From positions 40,815,956 through 40,879,955 of the forward strand of contig CM028378.1 in NCBI GenBank assembly GCA_013146195.2: DNA of 64,000 nt, given 5' to 3'. A model generated the notes under the pieces. It did no database searches. It saw only the letters and a list, made by a program, of their open reading frames with translations, and was not told the origin of the DNA. Origin of the DNA: Codonopsis lanceolata. Lineage: Eukaryota; Streptophyta; Magnoliopsida; Asterales; Campanulaceae. A program made the translations under genes and the position numbers. Every line of letters begins with the position of its first letter. Within the stretch, counting starts at the first letter, position 1. Shown piece after piece: positions 47,313 through 57,572 of this stretch.

Positions 47313-48700
47313 GCTAGCTTCATTTTGCTGTGTAACTTGCCCCCCCCCCCCGACTTCAATGTCGGCGAGGAGGAATTGTTCTCGACATCAGTTTGGCTTG
47401 TAGACATACCTACAGCAACCTCATTCTCAACCTGCTCCCCCGACTTCAATGCCGGCATAAAGCCTGCATCCACTTTAGGATCTTCATGCATCATAGCAAT
47501 TACAGATGGCCCCACAGTCACGTGAGATGTTTCCTTGGTCCTGATGGTTACCTTTTGCTTGCCATCCTCCAAGGTCAATTTCTGCTTCTTTCTCTGGCTG
47601 TCTCGTACATACCCGAGCACTGCTCTAGGCTGGCTCCTTAATGTTCCTACTCCCTGGTCCGTGTAAAACTTAGCCCGCTGATGTGGGATTGATGCCACCA
47701 TCTGAAATTTTGCCATGCTCGGCACACCCAAAATTATGTTATAGGGGGACTTCAAATCGATCACCATGAAAGTAATCTTCTCGGCTCGCGTCCTGCTCCC
47801 CTCGCCAATGAACACTTCCAACTCGACCGTACCTTTGACCGGGACCTTATGATTGGTAAATCCTTCCAATGTCCCAGCATACGGTTTTAACCGATCATCG
47901 CTCAGCTCGAGCCCCTGGAAACAAGAATAATACATCACGTCTCGACACGCTCCAGTGTCCACCAAAATTCTGTGCACGACCCAGCCATCCATCAGTGCCG
48001 AAACGATCAAGGACTGTTCGCCGGCCACATTACTCGCCAGCTCGCTACGAGTAAACTGAATAGCCTGCTCTCCATCCTGCAAGGCAGCAGGCCGATCCAC
48101 CATTTTGGACAAATAATATATTTGTTTTTCGAGCTGGGTCGGAGTTGGCTCTTCATCCATTATCACATTAATTACCCCCCTAATCGGCGGGGCTTCTCTC
48201 CTAGGAGCATTCCCCCTGTTTCCTCCATCTCGTTTAAAGCGGTACAACCGCCCTTCATTAATTAATTTCTGAATGGCCTTCTTCAGCGGCCAACATTCCT
48301 CGGTGGTGTGCCCGTAATCATCATGGTAGGCGCACCTCTTCGTCTTATCCCGTTCACCTGCCGTCCCTGGATTCATGCGAGGTGGATTAGGAAGCTCATC
48401 TCTTATCTCATACATGATGTCCTCGCGCAACGTGTTAAGCGGGGTCAGGTCTGCTTCTCGAAGGAATTCTCTCGGCCGATCATACCGAGATTTGCTTTTA
48501 TTATATCCTCCAACACCTGTCTGCCCGTTTCCCTTGGAATTCCCGGCGGCTTTAGTATTTTCTTTCTTTTTCTCCTTTTTTGCCGTCTCCCCGGCACACC
48601 ACTTCTGTGCTCGCATGAGCATTTCCGCTTGCGTCTTCGGCTCACACATGCTCAACTCTGATCGCAAACCACCTTCACCTTCAAAGCAAACCTGTTTCAA
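47267..48700 (-). pseudogene. Tat nucleocapsid and aspartic protease
   Basis: This long open frame (477 codons) carries a Lys-rich region, the zinc knuckle CAYHDDYGHTTEECWPLKK, and then the protease with RILVDTGACRDVMYYSCF (D-T-G) and ITFMVIDLKSPYNIILGVPS. The post-protease block is FQMVASIPHQRAKF. The acidic C-terminus contains an imperfect repeat, (V/M)PALKSGE...SPTLKSGGG, which extends into the next frame toward RT. All catalytic residues are intact. This is the best preserved gene of the element. Confidence 0.88.
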
Positions 48701-50006
48701 AGCACAATGTGACCTCTTGCTCGGTCAAGCCTGGAACCTGCTCCAACACCTTAGTGAACCGTTCAAGATAGCTCGCTGTAGACTCATGTGTTCCCTGCTT
48801 AACCATTGACAAGTCTGCCCTTGTTTTTGCCAGTGTGCCCGCCGTTCCGAAATCCGCCAAGAATTTTGTTTGTAAGTCAGCCCAATTATTGATTGATCGT
48901 CGTGGTAGTGCCCCCATCCAGGCTAAAGCTTTCCCCTGCAACGCGCCAACAAAAGCCCTAATCTTTAGAGCCTCATCCGACGTCACCAGGCCGATCTGCG
49001 ATTCAAACGACATCAACCAATCCCTGGCCTTTGTTTTGCCTGTGTACTCCTTTATATTTGGAAATATAAGCCCCTGTGCTGGCGGAGCATTTTCAATCCA
49101 GGGTGCTAGCGGGCTGGCTGACGTACCCAAGAAATTCCCATCTAGAGCCTTGCCTTGCTCCCAGGCCTCCATGTGGCGCTTCAGCTCCTCGAAATCCTGC
49201 ATATTTATGGTTGCAGGCAAACCACCCCTAGGCTGAAGCTGCACCACGGGCATAGGAGAGGCCTGTGGGGGACCCATAGCCCCAACGGCAGGTAACCCCA
49301 CCTGCGCCACGACTGCGCCTGAGCAGTGATGCGTCGATCCCTCTTTCCTTGGGAATGATGAGTTCCGTGAGATCGCTTGGGAATGATGAGATGTGAGCGC
49401 CTATGGGCGTGACCGACCCGGCGTGAGCGAAGCGAGTGAACGAAACCTGCGAGCATGCGACCTTGGTGGGGAAGGTGTTCGTCGACGACGGCGAGATTGA
49501 GCCGAATCATCCTCGACCCGTGGACCTAGCCTCGAATGGACACTAGGCACAACTCTGTGACTAGCTTTACTGCCCTCTGGCTGCTCACGTCCCTTAGATC
49601 CTTGTGCTCGTGGCTGAGAAAGAACGACCAAGGGATTCATCCGATTACCCCCAGTGCGAGAAACACCATCGGCCTGGCTCGGAACTGACAAAGCTGGTAA
49701 GGGATCCACCTCAATGGGCAATGGTTGCTTACCCATTGCAATCAACTGTAAGTTGAGTTGGTGCATTTGACCCAGGTATATGGCTCTTTGACGCAGAGCC
49801 TCCTCTCGAAATTCATGTGCCAGCCCCACTGCTGCCTCAGTACTCCTAGCCAATGAATCAACTCCACGCCTCTGGTTGAGCTGGTGGCGAATATCATGAG
49901 GCGGAGGAACATTATTCCCAGCCAATTGATTTAAACTGGGAGTCGGGTGCACCTCTTCCCGACGACTGCCACTGCCACCATTGACTCCATTCTCCGCCAT
50001 TGTCAA
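48681..50006 (-). pseudogene. Tat gag (N-terminal and capsid part)
   Basis: The frame 50006-49401 begins MTMAENGVNGG only about 60 nt after the primer site. It is Gln/Pro-rich and ends in an Arg/Ser run (QSRRRRRTPSPPRSHARR). After a frame break the frame 49310-48681 carries the retrotransposon capsid domain: ARDWLMSFESQIGLVTSDEA, KALAWMGALP and WADLQTKFLADFG through YLERFTKVLEQVPGLTE. It then shifts to the 48700 frame. A repeated GATGAG/AATGATGAG stretch near 49340-49395 suggests that slippage caused the break. Confidence 0.85.
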
Positions 50007-50064
50007 AGCTCAAGAGAAACAGTTATCAAATCACACAAACTTACTACCGTAAAAACTTTCGTTT

Positions 50065-50081
50065 TCCCGGCAATGGAACCA
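50065..50081 (-). other. Primer-binding site of the Tat element
   Basis: The minus strand reads TGGTTCCATTGCCGGGA, 2 bp from the 5' LTR end. It is nearly identical in position and sequence to the site at 22872-22889. The tRNA is not assigned. Confidence 0.65.
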
Positions 50082-50083
50082 AC

Positions 50084-50673
50084 TGATGCGTCCAAGATAT
50101 TCTGGATGCACTGGATCAGCCCAATCTGGATACATGGCTTTCAACGTATCCTCAACACCTCAAAGCCCAAATCTGCAATAAGAGTAGACAACCGTGAACT
50201 AGGCAGGGGCACTCCCTACAAAAGCCCTCTGGTGCAAGAATTAGCACGACAAAGCTGAATGAGAATATATTTTAGCAGAGTTTCGGCCAGAGAGTTTAAA
50301 TTGCATACTTTTCCCCTTCATTTTCCGAGGTTTTTATAGTTTCCGGAGAGCATAACTGCTCTTAACTGCTCTTAAATGTCCACTAATGATTGTGGCATAA
50401 ATGGTGGGCACATTAACTGCCCTGTTAACTCCTCCGCTAACTACAACGGCCTGAATGGAGAGTTTCCTGGACATAACTGTCCTCAACTGGTATTAGATCT
50501 TGAGTTATCGAGCATAGCAAACCATGCTCGCACCTTAATTTTGCTCGCTGGCTAAGCCCCCATCTCGCTAGCATCTTGCTTGGTAAAGGTCAACATTATG
50601 CTTGCTTGCTCGGATAAAGCCCAGATGCCCGGCATGTGACTCATGACTTGGGCCTATTGGGCCGGGTAGTTCA
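50084..50673 (-). repeat. Tat 5' LTR (590 bp)
   Basis: Same length and ends as 39435-40024. A minus-strand TATAAAAA lies at about 50331-50338. Confidence 0.97.
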
Positions 50674-50678
50674 AGTTT

Positions 50679-51373
50679 CTTTATGTTTTTATTTAGTTTC
50701 CTTTCCGTTCTTACTTTAATGTAATAATATTTACATTTTCTTTCAGTTTAAATTAGTTTCTTTTCCGTTCTTACTTTAAATGTAATAATAATTACATTTC
50801 CTTTTGTTTAAATTAGTTTCTTCTTCCGTCTTTACTGTAAATGTAAAGTAGTTATAATTTCTTGCAGTGTATTTAATTTCTTTCCTGCACACACTTCAAA
50901 ATAAGAAATAGTTATATTTCTTATTATTTAATAAATTTATTTCCTGGTTATACATGTAATGTAAATAAAGTTTGTTGTTAGTATACATGTTTTATCCTTA
51001 AAATAGCTTATAAAAATGTTGTAATTATTCTCTAAATTATATTATTTCAGTTATAATTTTGTTTTCTTTACTTTAATAAATGTAAAGTAATTTCTCCTTA
51101 TTTCTTTCTGTCGTATATAAATTTATCTTTTTTTAAAGCCAAAGTGTATAAAATAAAACAAGCATATTGACAAACCCATTTTGAGACAGAAAGGGCGAGT
51201 TGGGTGTCTAACCCCTCTCTAACTCATAACTTAGCCCCCGAACCCATACAATCTGGTATATTTGGTTTTTCTTTGTTGCTCCTTAAAATAAAGATGACTA
51301 CTCTATTATACATATTTTGAGTCCACAATTGAGGCCGAGCGTATTCCACGCACTCAAAGTTTTGAAACCACCC
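50679..51373 (+). repeat. Right part of the split Tat-like LTR
   Basis: It continues the 60-bp array (about 50700-50900) and then the LTR tail (GGGCGAGTTGGGTGTCTAACC, CTTAGCCCCCGAACCCATAC). A degenerate primer-site-like GATGACTACTCT lies at about 51292. It is cut at 51374 by another Tat LTR. Confidence 0.6.
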
Positions 51374-51862
51374 TGATCACGCCATAAATGTGGTGATCTT
51401 GTCGTGTCGTACGTGTTCGGGGTGCCAAAGGTGATGTAATGTTGGGGTCGCCGGAGTCGTGGTCCGATGGTGGTTGTCACGGTAGGATATCTGGCTTGTG
51501 AAGTCTGCAAAATAAGGCATCGTGAGTGGGTGGGGGTGTACCCCAAAACCCTCCGGTGTGATAATCAGTATATGTTGTATATCATAGATAATAAATAAAA
51601 TGGAGTGTATGTATCTTAATTTGTATCCGTGAGGGAGAGGGAGAGCTGCTCCTGCTTTCTGCTAGGAAAGTTGTCACTGACCCTTTCAAGGAGGAAGTTT
51701 CCTCCTATTTATAATAAAAGCTATCTTCAAATCTTGGGCTTCCTTCGCCTAATTGGGCTTGGGCCCTTCTTTTCGGGTATGGACTTGGCCCATTATTCTA
51801 AGTATGTTTTTGGGGTACTCTTTTGGGCTACCTGTTCGTGCCCTATATTTTGGTGCACTTCA
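51374..51862 (-). repeat. Tat 3' LTR (489 bp), related to the 22892 LTR
   Basis: The plus strand starts TGATCACGCC and ends GGTGCACTTCA. It is followed by GTAGCCCCCTACTCCTT, the complement of a polypurine tract, so this is the 3' LTR of a minus-strand element extending to the right. Confidence 0.75.
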
Positions 51863-52097
51863 GTAGCCCCCTACTCCTTATCTGTCGAGGCTGACATCCA
51901 GGGTAAGAAGTATAATCTGCTTGTAGTTTTTTCTTGTGATGCTGAGGGTTTAAGGATTTTGCTTTGAATTTTGACAAGAGTTTATGTAAATGAATTTTTA
52001 ACCTTGGCGGGTAAACTTTGTATATAATTGATCCTTGATAGGCAAACCAGACCTCGGCTGGCAGAATAAGTATGAAAATAAGATATGTAGTACCCGG

Positions 52098-52436
52098 CAT
52101 AAGGCCATAATAAGATTTATCCTCGGCGTGACGAGGACCTTCAAAAAGCGAGCCATAAGGCCATAATAAGATTTATCCTCGGCATGGGGAGGACCTTCCA
52201 GAAAGCGAGCCATAAGGCTGTAATAAGATCTATCCTCGGCGTGACGAGGACCTTCAAAAAGCGAGCCATAAGGCCATAATAAGATCTATCCTCGGCGTGA
52301 CGAGGACCTTCAAAAAGCGAGCCATAAGGCCATAATAAGATTTATCCTCGGCATGGCGAGGACCTTCCAGAAAGCGAGCCATAAGGCTATAATAAGATCT
52401 ATCCTCGGCGTGGCGAGGACCTTCAGGAAAGAGACC
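52098..52436. repeat. Tandem array A: 56-57 bp x 6
   Basis: Units start CATAAGGC at 52098, 52154, 52211, 52267, 52323 and 52380. The core is AAGATYTATCCTCGGCGTG. CCTCGGCRTGRCGAGG inside each unit is a short inverted repeat. Confidence 0.93.
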
Positions 52437-52565
52437 TTGAACTGCAAAGGTACTGAGAGAGTCAATAGGAACATAGTTTTATGTTTATGTAGTGATGAAT
52501 GGAGGATGCATGTATTTAGTAACTTGTAAATATGTATGAAATGCTCATGTGGATGCAGTAGGTAT

Positions 52566-52950
52566 TTAGAGGCATTAGAGCCTGGCCTCTCATCGGCTTG
52601 GCGAGGAGGATAGGTATGAGGCGCTAGGAGCCTGGTCTCTCCTCGGCGTCCCGAGGAGGCAAATGTATGAGGCATTAGAGCCCGGCCTCTCCTCAGCTTG
52701 GCGAGGAGGATATGTATGAGGCATTAGAGCCTGGTCTCTCCTAATAGGTCTCACCTCGGCAAGCAAGGAGGCAAATAGGTATGAGGCATTAGAGCCTGGT
52801 CTCTCCTTGGCAGGCGAGGAGGCCAATAGGTCTCACCTCGGCAAGCAAGGAGGCATATAGGTATGAGGCATTAGAGCCTGGTCTCTCCTTGGCAGGCGAG
52901 GAGGCCAATAGGTCTCACCTCGGCAAGCAAGGATGCAAATAGGTATGAGG
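52566..52950. repeat. Tandem array B: 49-bp units growing to 83 bp
   Basis: GAGGCATTAGAGCCTGG recurs about six times. Early spacing is 49-50 bp. Later units gain an extra CCAATAGGTCTCACCTCGGC block and reach about 83 bp. Confidence 0.88.
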
Positions 52951-53354
52951 CATTTGACCTTGAATAAAGTGACCTTGAACTGCAATATGAAGCTCATGCC
53001 GAGCGTTGCCGCAAATGAGGATGAAAACATGATGGACGCTAGGGGAGCGTAACGTGATAAACACTCAATAGAAGCTCGGTCTCGGCCGAAATATGAAGCG
53101 CAAGCAGACGCGTAATGGGCTCGAGCAGGAGGACAATGTAGAGCTCAGCCGCTAGTAAACTCGAGGGGGAGCGTAAGCGTAGGTGGGCGCGGTGTACAAC
53201 TCAACTGTGAGTGAGCGGGCGGAGAATATAAAGCTCAGCCCCGAGTAAACTCGAGCGGGGAACATAATGTAAATCTCGACGTGCACATGTATCAAATATA
53301 ATCTGTGGCTTAGGCATAGGCGCGAACGTAGTGTATTCGGGCGCGAGAAATAAT

Positions 53355-53755
53355 AATATGAGGCTCGAATTTTGGCGCGAGCATAATTTGAAGATCAAAC
53401 TCTGGTGTGAGCGTGGGGTGGACGAGCACGTGAATAACAGTAGTATGAAGCTCGGCATTAGCGCGAGCATAATCCGAGGCTCGAGCTCTGGCGTGAGCGT
53501 GGCGTGCGCGGGCACGTGAATAATAGTAGTATGAAGCTTGGCATTGGCGCGAGCATAATCCGAGGCTCGAGCTTTGGCGCGAGCGTGGCGTGCGCGGGCA
53601 CGTGAATAATAGTAGTATGAAGCTCGGCATTGGCGCGAGCATAATCCGAGGCTCGAGCTCTGGCGCGAGCATGGCGTGCACGGACACGTAAATAATAATA
53701 GTATGAAGCTCGGCATTGGTGTGAGCATAATCCGAGGCTCGAGCTTTGGCGCGAA
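53355..53755. repeat. Tandem array C: 86 bp x about 5
   Basis: GTATGAAGCTCGGCATT starts units at 53443, 53529, 53615 and 53701 (exactly 86 bp apart). A more diverged copy lies at 53356. The last unit is cut by the Tekay LTR. Confidence 0.93.
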
Positions 53756-54469
53756 TGTAACACCCCGCTCCTTCGTTAGCTCGGCTTGCGTGCCGTACTC
53801 GCAATTCTTCCTTTGTGGGTTGTATGTTCGGTTAGTGAGATTTTCTAGATGTGTATGAGGGACCACATTAAGACCAAAGCACTATTAAGAGAGGCCATGT
53901 AGTTGTTGACTTGTTAAAGTCAAAAGTCGTGACTCAACGATAGTCGGAATGCGACGCGATTGAGGGTTTGCTTGCGTTTTGTGTTCGTGACCTCGGTTTG
54001 GTCCTAGAACTTTATAAGATGGTTTATTAACATGTTTAGATGTATTATACTTCAAGTTGGAGGTGTTCCTTAGGTCTATCGATGATTTGGAAGCTTTGGA
54101 GATAGCGTTCGTCTCTATCGCGTAGTTCGGGGATCGAGTCACGTAATCATCCCTCCTTTGGAGTTCTTATTTCCCTAGTTGTTGTTAAGATTTCTAGAGG
54201 TATTCAAGCTTCTACATTAGTCCTTAGACTTGCCTTAAATTCTCCTTTCAATGCATGTTCAATTGCTAGTTCATTCGTCGTTTCGGTTGCATGTTGTTGC
54301 ACCTCTTCCCTATTTCACTCCGAGTTGTTTCGGGAGTTGTTTTGGGGGTTATTTGTGAGTGTTCTAAGGGAGTTCGAAACCTACTTTGGATGAGGTTTGA
54401 ACCTTGTTAGGTTTGGTTAAGTGTTTGGGGTCTTTTCGGTTGAATTTTGAGCCATTTCGGGTCTGCCGG

Positions 54470-54584
54470 GCTTGCCCTCGCAAGGTGGAATGGCCTTGCC
54501 CCCGCAAGGTCAATGGAAGAAGTCACCTAGAGAGGCTGGAGAGCTTGCGGTCGCAAGCTATAGGGGACCTTGCGACCGCAAGGT
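54470..54584 (+). promoter_or_regulatory. Four palindromic dyads in Tekay U3
   Basis: GCTTGCCCTCGCAAGGT (54470), CCTTGCCCCCGCAAGG (54494), AGCTTGCGGTCGCAAGCT (54542-54559) and ACCTTGCGACCGCAAGGT (54567-54584). The last two differ at symmetric positions so that each stays a dyad. They lie 220-335 bp upstream of the TATA box at 54804. Confidence 0.6.
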
Positions 54585-54803
54585 GCCCCGATCCTGTTTT
54601 GCCCTGTTCTGTGTTTTGACGAGAAATGCCTATCCTACCCTCATTAAACCCCCTCTAAACCCTTCCTAACCTCCCATACTTAGCCCTAAACATGTCCTAA
54701 CATTAGTTGGAAGTTAATTAAGGTTAGATTAGTGAATGATTAATCCTAATCTCTACTAATTGTACCAAGAAATTCCCTATTTTGCCCTCTTGGTTTGTGG
54801 AGG

Positions 54804-54811
54804 TATAAAAG
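54804..54811 (+). promoter_or_regulatory. TATA box of the 53756 Tekay LTR
   Basis: TATAAAAG followed about 60 bp later by an (AG)n leader. The spacing is similar to the TATATAAA at 58627 in the neighbouring LTR. Confidence 0.55.
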
Positions 54812-57572
54812 CCAAATCCCTTTGCAATTTTCAGAAAATCCTCTTCATTTCTTCTCTTCTTCCATACGTATTAGAGAGAGAGAGAGAGTCCATGGGAGAT
54901 TTCAAGCCCTAGCTTCATTCTTTCTTCGATCCAAGACGATCCAACCATCCGATTGCCTTCAAACTTCAGATTCGTGAAGCCCTCGACGAGTAGAACAAGT
55001 TCATCGATCGAATTTGCGTTCTTTGGAGTTTTCATCCGAGCTAGGTAAGTTACCTTCTTTTTATTTTGGTTCATTGGCCCTAAGGAAAACAACCTATGTG
55101 CTATTTGTGGGCAATGAACACTTGATATGCCATGTATGACTATTTTGTGGATTTTTGGAAGTATGAACTTGTTAATAACATGAATAGGATGATTTGAATG
55201 TTATTATGTGTTGTAAGAAATGGGTTATGATTTATGTTGAGTTTTGTTATGAATTTTAGGGCTTGAGAATCAAGCCCGAATTATTGGGGGAATTGTTATT
55301 GAATGAAGTGGGTGTAAATGTTGAGATTGATGAAATGGGTGAAGAATGAAATTTAGTATTTGGACTCAACGGAGTCGTAATAGGTTCAATAATGTGTTAA
55401 TGAACTCGGGTTGAAATCCTACAACATTTGGGTTTCGTTTGACTATGATTATGATGAGTTCTTGGGTCTTTAGGCTTGGGAATCAAGCCCGAATGAATTT
55501 TGGGATTTTATTGTATGTTTGAATAGAGTGTTAAATTGTGGATTTATGAAACCCATAAAGAATGAAATGTAGAATTAAGACTCAACGGAGTCGTTGTAAG
55601 GTCAATAATATAATAATGAGCTTTGGGTTGAAACCCTACGATGTTCGGGTCTTGCTTAGTTATGTTGTGCGTACCCGAGTATCTCATTCGGTGTCCAATT
55701 GAGACACTCATGTTATAGAGACCTATTGGGAGTATGTTTAGAGCGTGCTCGTTAGAGCACGGAGCATTAGAGACCAACCTATGATCTCGTATGCCTTTAA
55801 GAAATGATTATTTGAACGAGTTCTCTTTTAGGGAATTTGGTCGCGTGCACATGAAAGCACTTACGGGGTTTTGACTACGGGTTAGTTTTGATACCCTTGA
55901 GATTGGCTTTGAGGAAGTCGAGTATATATGACGGTTGAGACTATGGTTGAGTCCGGTGTACCTTTAAGTGAAGCTAAAATGCTAAGTCTTGATTTATGAT
56001 TGTTCTTAGACTAAAATAATAGTCTTTGATTTAATCTTGAGTAGAGGACTATAGTAGACCTCACGTTGTGATTTATTGAGCTTATAAGCTATTCTTGAAT
56101 TGGTGATGACTTGAGGATTATGAATACCTCAATATGTGGTTCTTGAACTAAACTTACAAGTTAGTTGAACATGTTAAGTGTGTACATTTATGTGCATTGT
56201 TTATTGGGTTTTGTAGAGCATTATGACCTACTTGATTTGATGAGTCCTTTCGTGATGGACTTGGTCCTTATTGGTTTATTCAAGTAAATATCTACTTGAG
56301 CATCTTGATTTGAGTCCAGCTGGCGTCTTGGTCGTTTTGTCGGCAATGGGACGATTCATAGCCTTTGGAAACATTCGCTATGAATCGCCGCATTGGTACC
56401 CTTTCTCCTCACTATTTGGCCAATAGTGGGATGTGGTCTCATATTAGCGCCACCTAGCCTGATATCAAGCTCCCATTTCTCATCCTATGGTGGATGAATG
56501 TAACGAGGTACTCATTAAGAAAACTGATGAGTTGTGATCATTTGAGGATTGAAACCCATATTATGATCATTTGAGGGTTGGACCCATGGTTTGAATATTG
56601 AGGGCTAGGCCCAGATTCTGGTTTTACGTGTTTACGTATGAGCATTTATGTGAAAGATAATATGCTATGTGGCTTATGTGAGATTATGTGCTTTGATAAC
56701 TAAGTACATGTTTATTGTTGGTATACTAGTATGATACCATGATTTTTATATATGCTTGTGCATTATGCCATGCCATGACATGATATGCCATACAAATGCA
56801 TTTAGTAACTTACTGAGTCATTATGACTCACTCCGTGTGTTTGTTTTCCTTAGTGTGTGCAGTGATCCCGTTAGTACACGTGGCGACTTCGGCTAGTGAT
56901 TTCTGGCAGGTGGACTTCTGGGCTTGAGCTTGGAACTATTATTATTATTGTTATTATGTATTTGTGAGACAGGAATGTAAAGTTATGTAGACTTTACTTG
57001 GGTAGATTATGTTAGTATTTTATTAACGTATTATTTTGGGAGCCGACTTGTTTAGTCGAGCTGTTGTATCTCTTAAGAGTTGTTCCCTTTGTTATTTCGA
57101 GCATGCCTTAGCTCACTCATTCTAGTATTGCTGGTATTGTCATCTCCGACGACATTAGTCGAGAGACTTGGGTTTAGCTGTTAGTATTTAAATATCTTAT
57201 TCGTTTAGTTGATTTGTCCCTCCGGCATGTTGTAGCCATCGAGTGGTTGTTTATCAGGTTGGTATTTTGCTGATTCGCCGGCCTTAGGTTTGCCGATGGT
57301 TTGTTGCCCGTGCGCAATGTTGCGTCACGCGCGTCGTAGATTTGCTGAGAGATAGTTATCTCTCAGCCTTGTGTTCCTTTGTTTAGGATTAAAGGCTTGG
57401 GTTCCATTTATGATTTGCTTCCGCAGATTTTAGTTTTTGTTGTTCCATATTGCCGTTATGGCTTTACCTTCCTGTTCGAGCTTGATGGCTCATCTTTCGA
57501 CTCGCACAATTATGCTTAGCAGGTGCTTGTTCGTCTTCTAGCTTGTCTTGACGGCACGACCATGGGACTTCA

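Larger units (their letters stand above)
39435..50673 (-). mobile_element. Complete Tat-lineage element carrying an antisense gene
   Basis: Two 590-bp LTRs (39435-40024 and 50084-50673) lie in direct orientation, with about 27 mismatches by hand count (about 95 percent identical). The 5-bp target duplication AGTTT is at 39430-39434 and 50674-50678. Gag-pol is on the minus strand from 50006 to 43887. Between the pol end and the 3' LTR lies a plus-strand gene-like unit (40333-43369). The zinc knuckle, dual RNase H and antisense ORF are Tat hallmarks. Pol and gag carry several frameshifts and stops. It is the youngest-looking large element in the window. Confidence 0.95.
51863..53755 (-). mobile_element. 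3' UTR of a Tat element with three tandem arrays
   Basis: After the polypurine tract there is no coding sequence. Three unrelated tandem arrays (52098-52436, 52566-52950, 53355-53755) fill most of the region. It ends where the Tekay LTR begins at 53756. The gag-pol part is not in the window. Long frames here are repeat artefacts. Confidence 0.7.
53756..57572 (+). repeat. Tekay-like LTR, 3' end interrupted
   Basis: It starts TGTAACACCCC. U3 contains four CTTGC/GCAAG dyads (54470-54584), then TATAAAAG at 54804, an (AG)n leader, a donor GTAAG at 55045 and an acceptor near 56852-56862. Its order matches the 57573 LTR. The expected ...TCACA end and primer site were not found before the second element starts at 57573, so the end is lost or nested. 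Confidence 0.7.

Noticed and set aside
52310..53030. Minus-strand frames with repeated RRDQALMPHTY-like phrases
   Set aside because: They are translations of the 49/83-bp tandem array.
53201..53866. Long Arg/Leu-rich frames (221, 164 and 101 residues) on the minus strand
   Set aside because: They are periodic translations of the 86-bp tandem array, which stays open because 86-bp units happen to lack stops. There is no protein family match.
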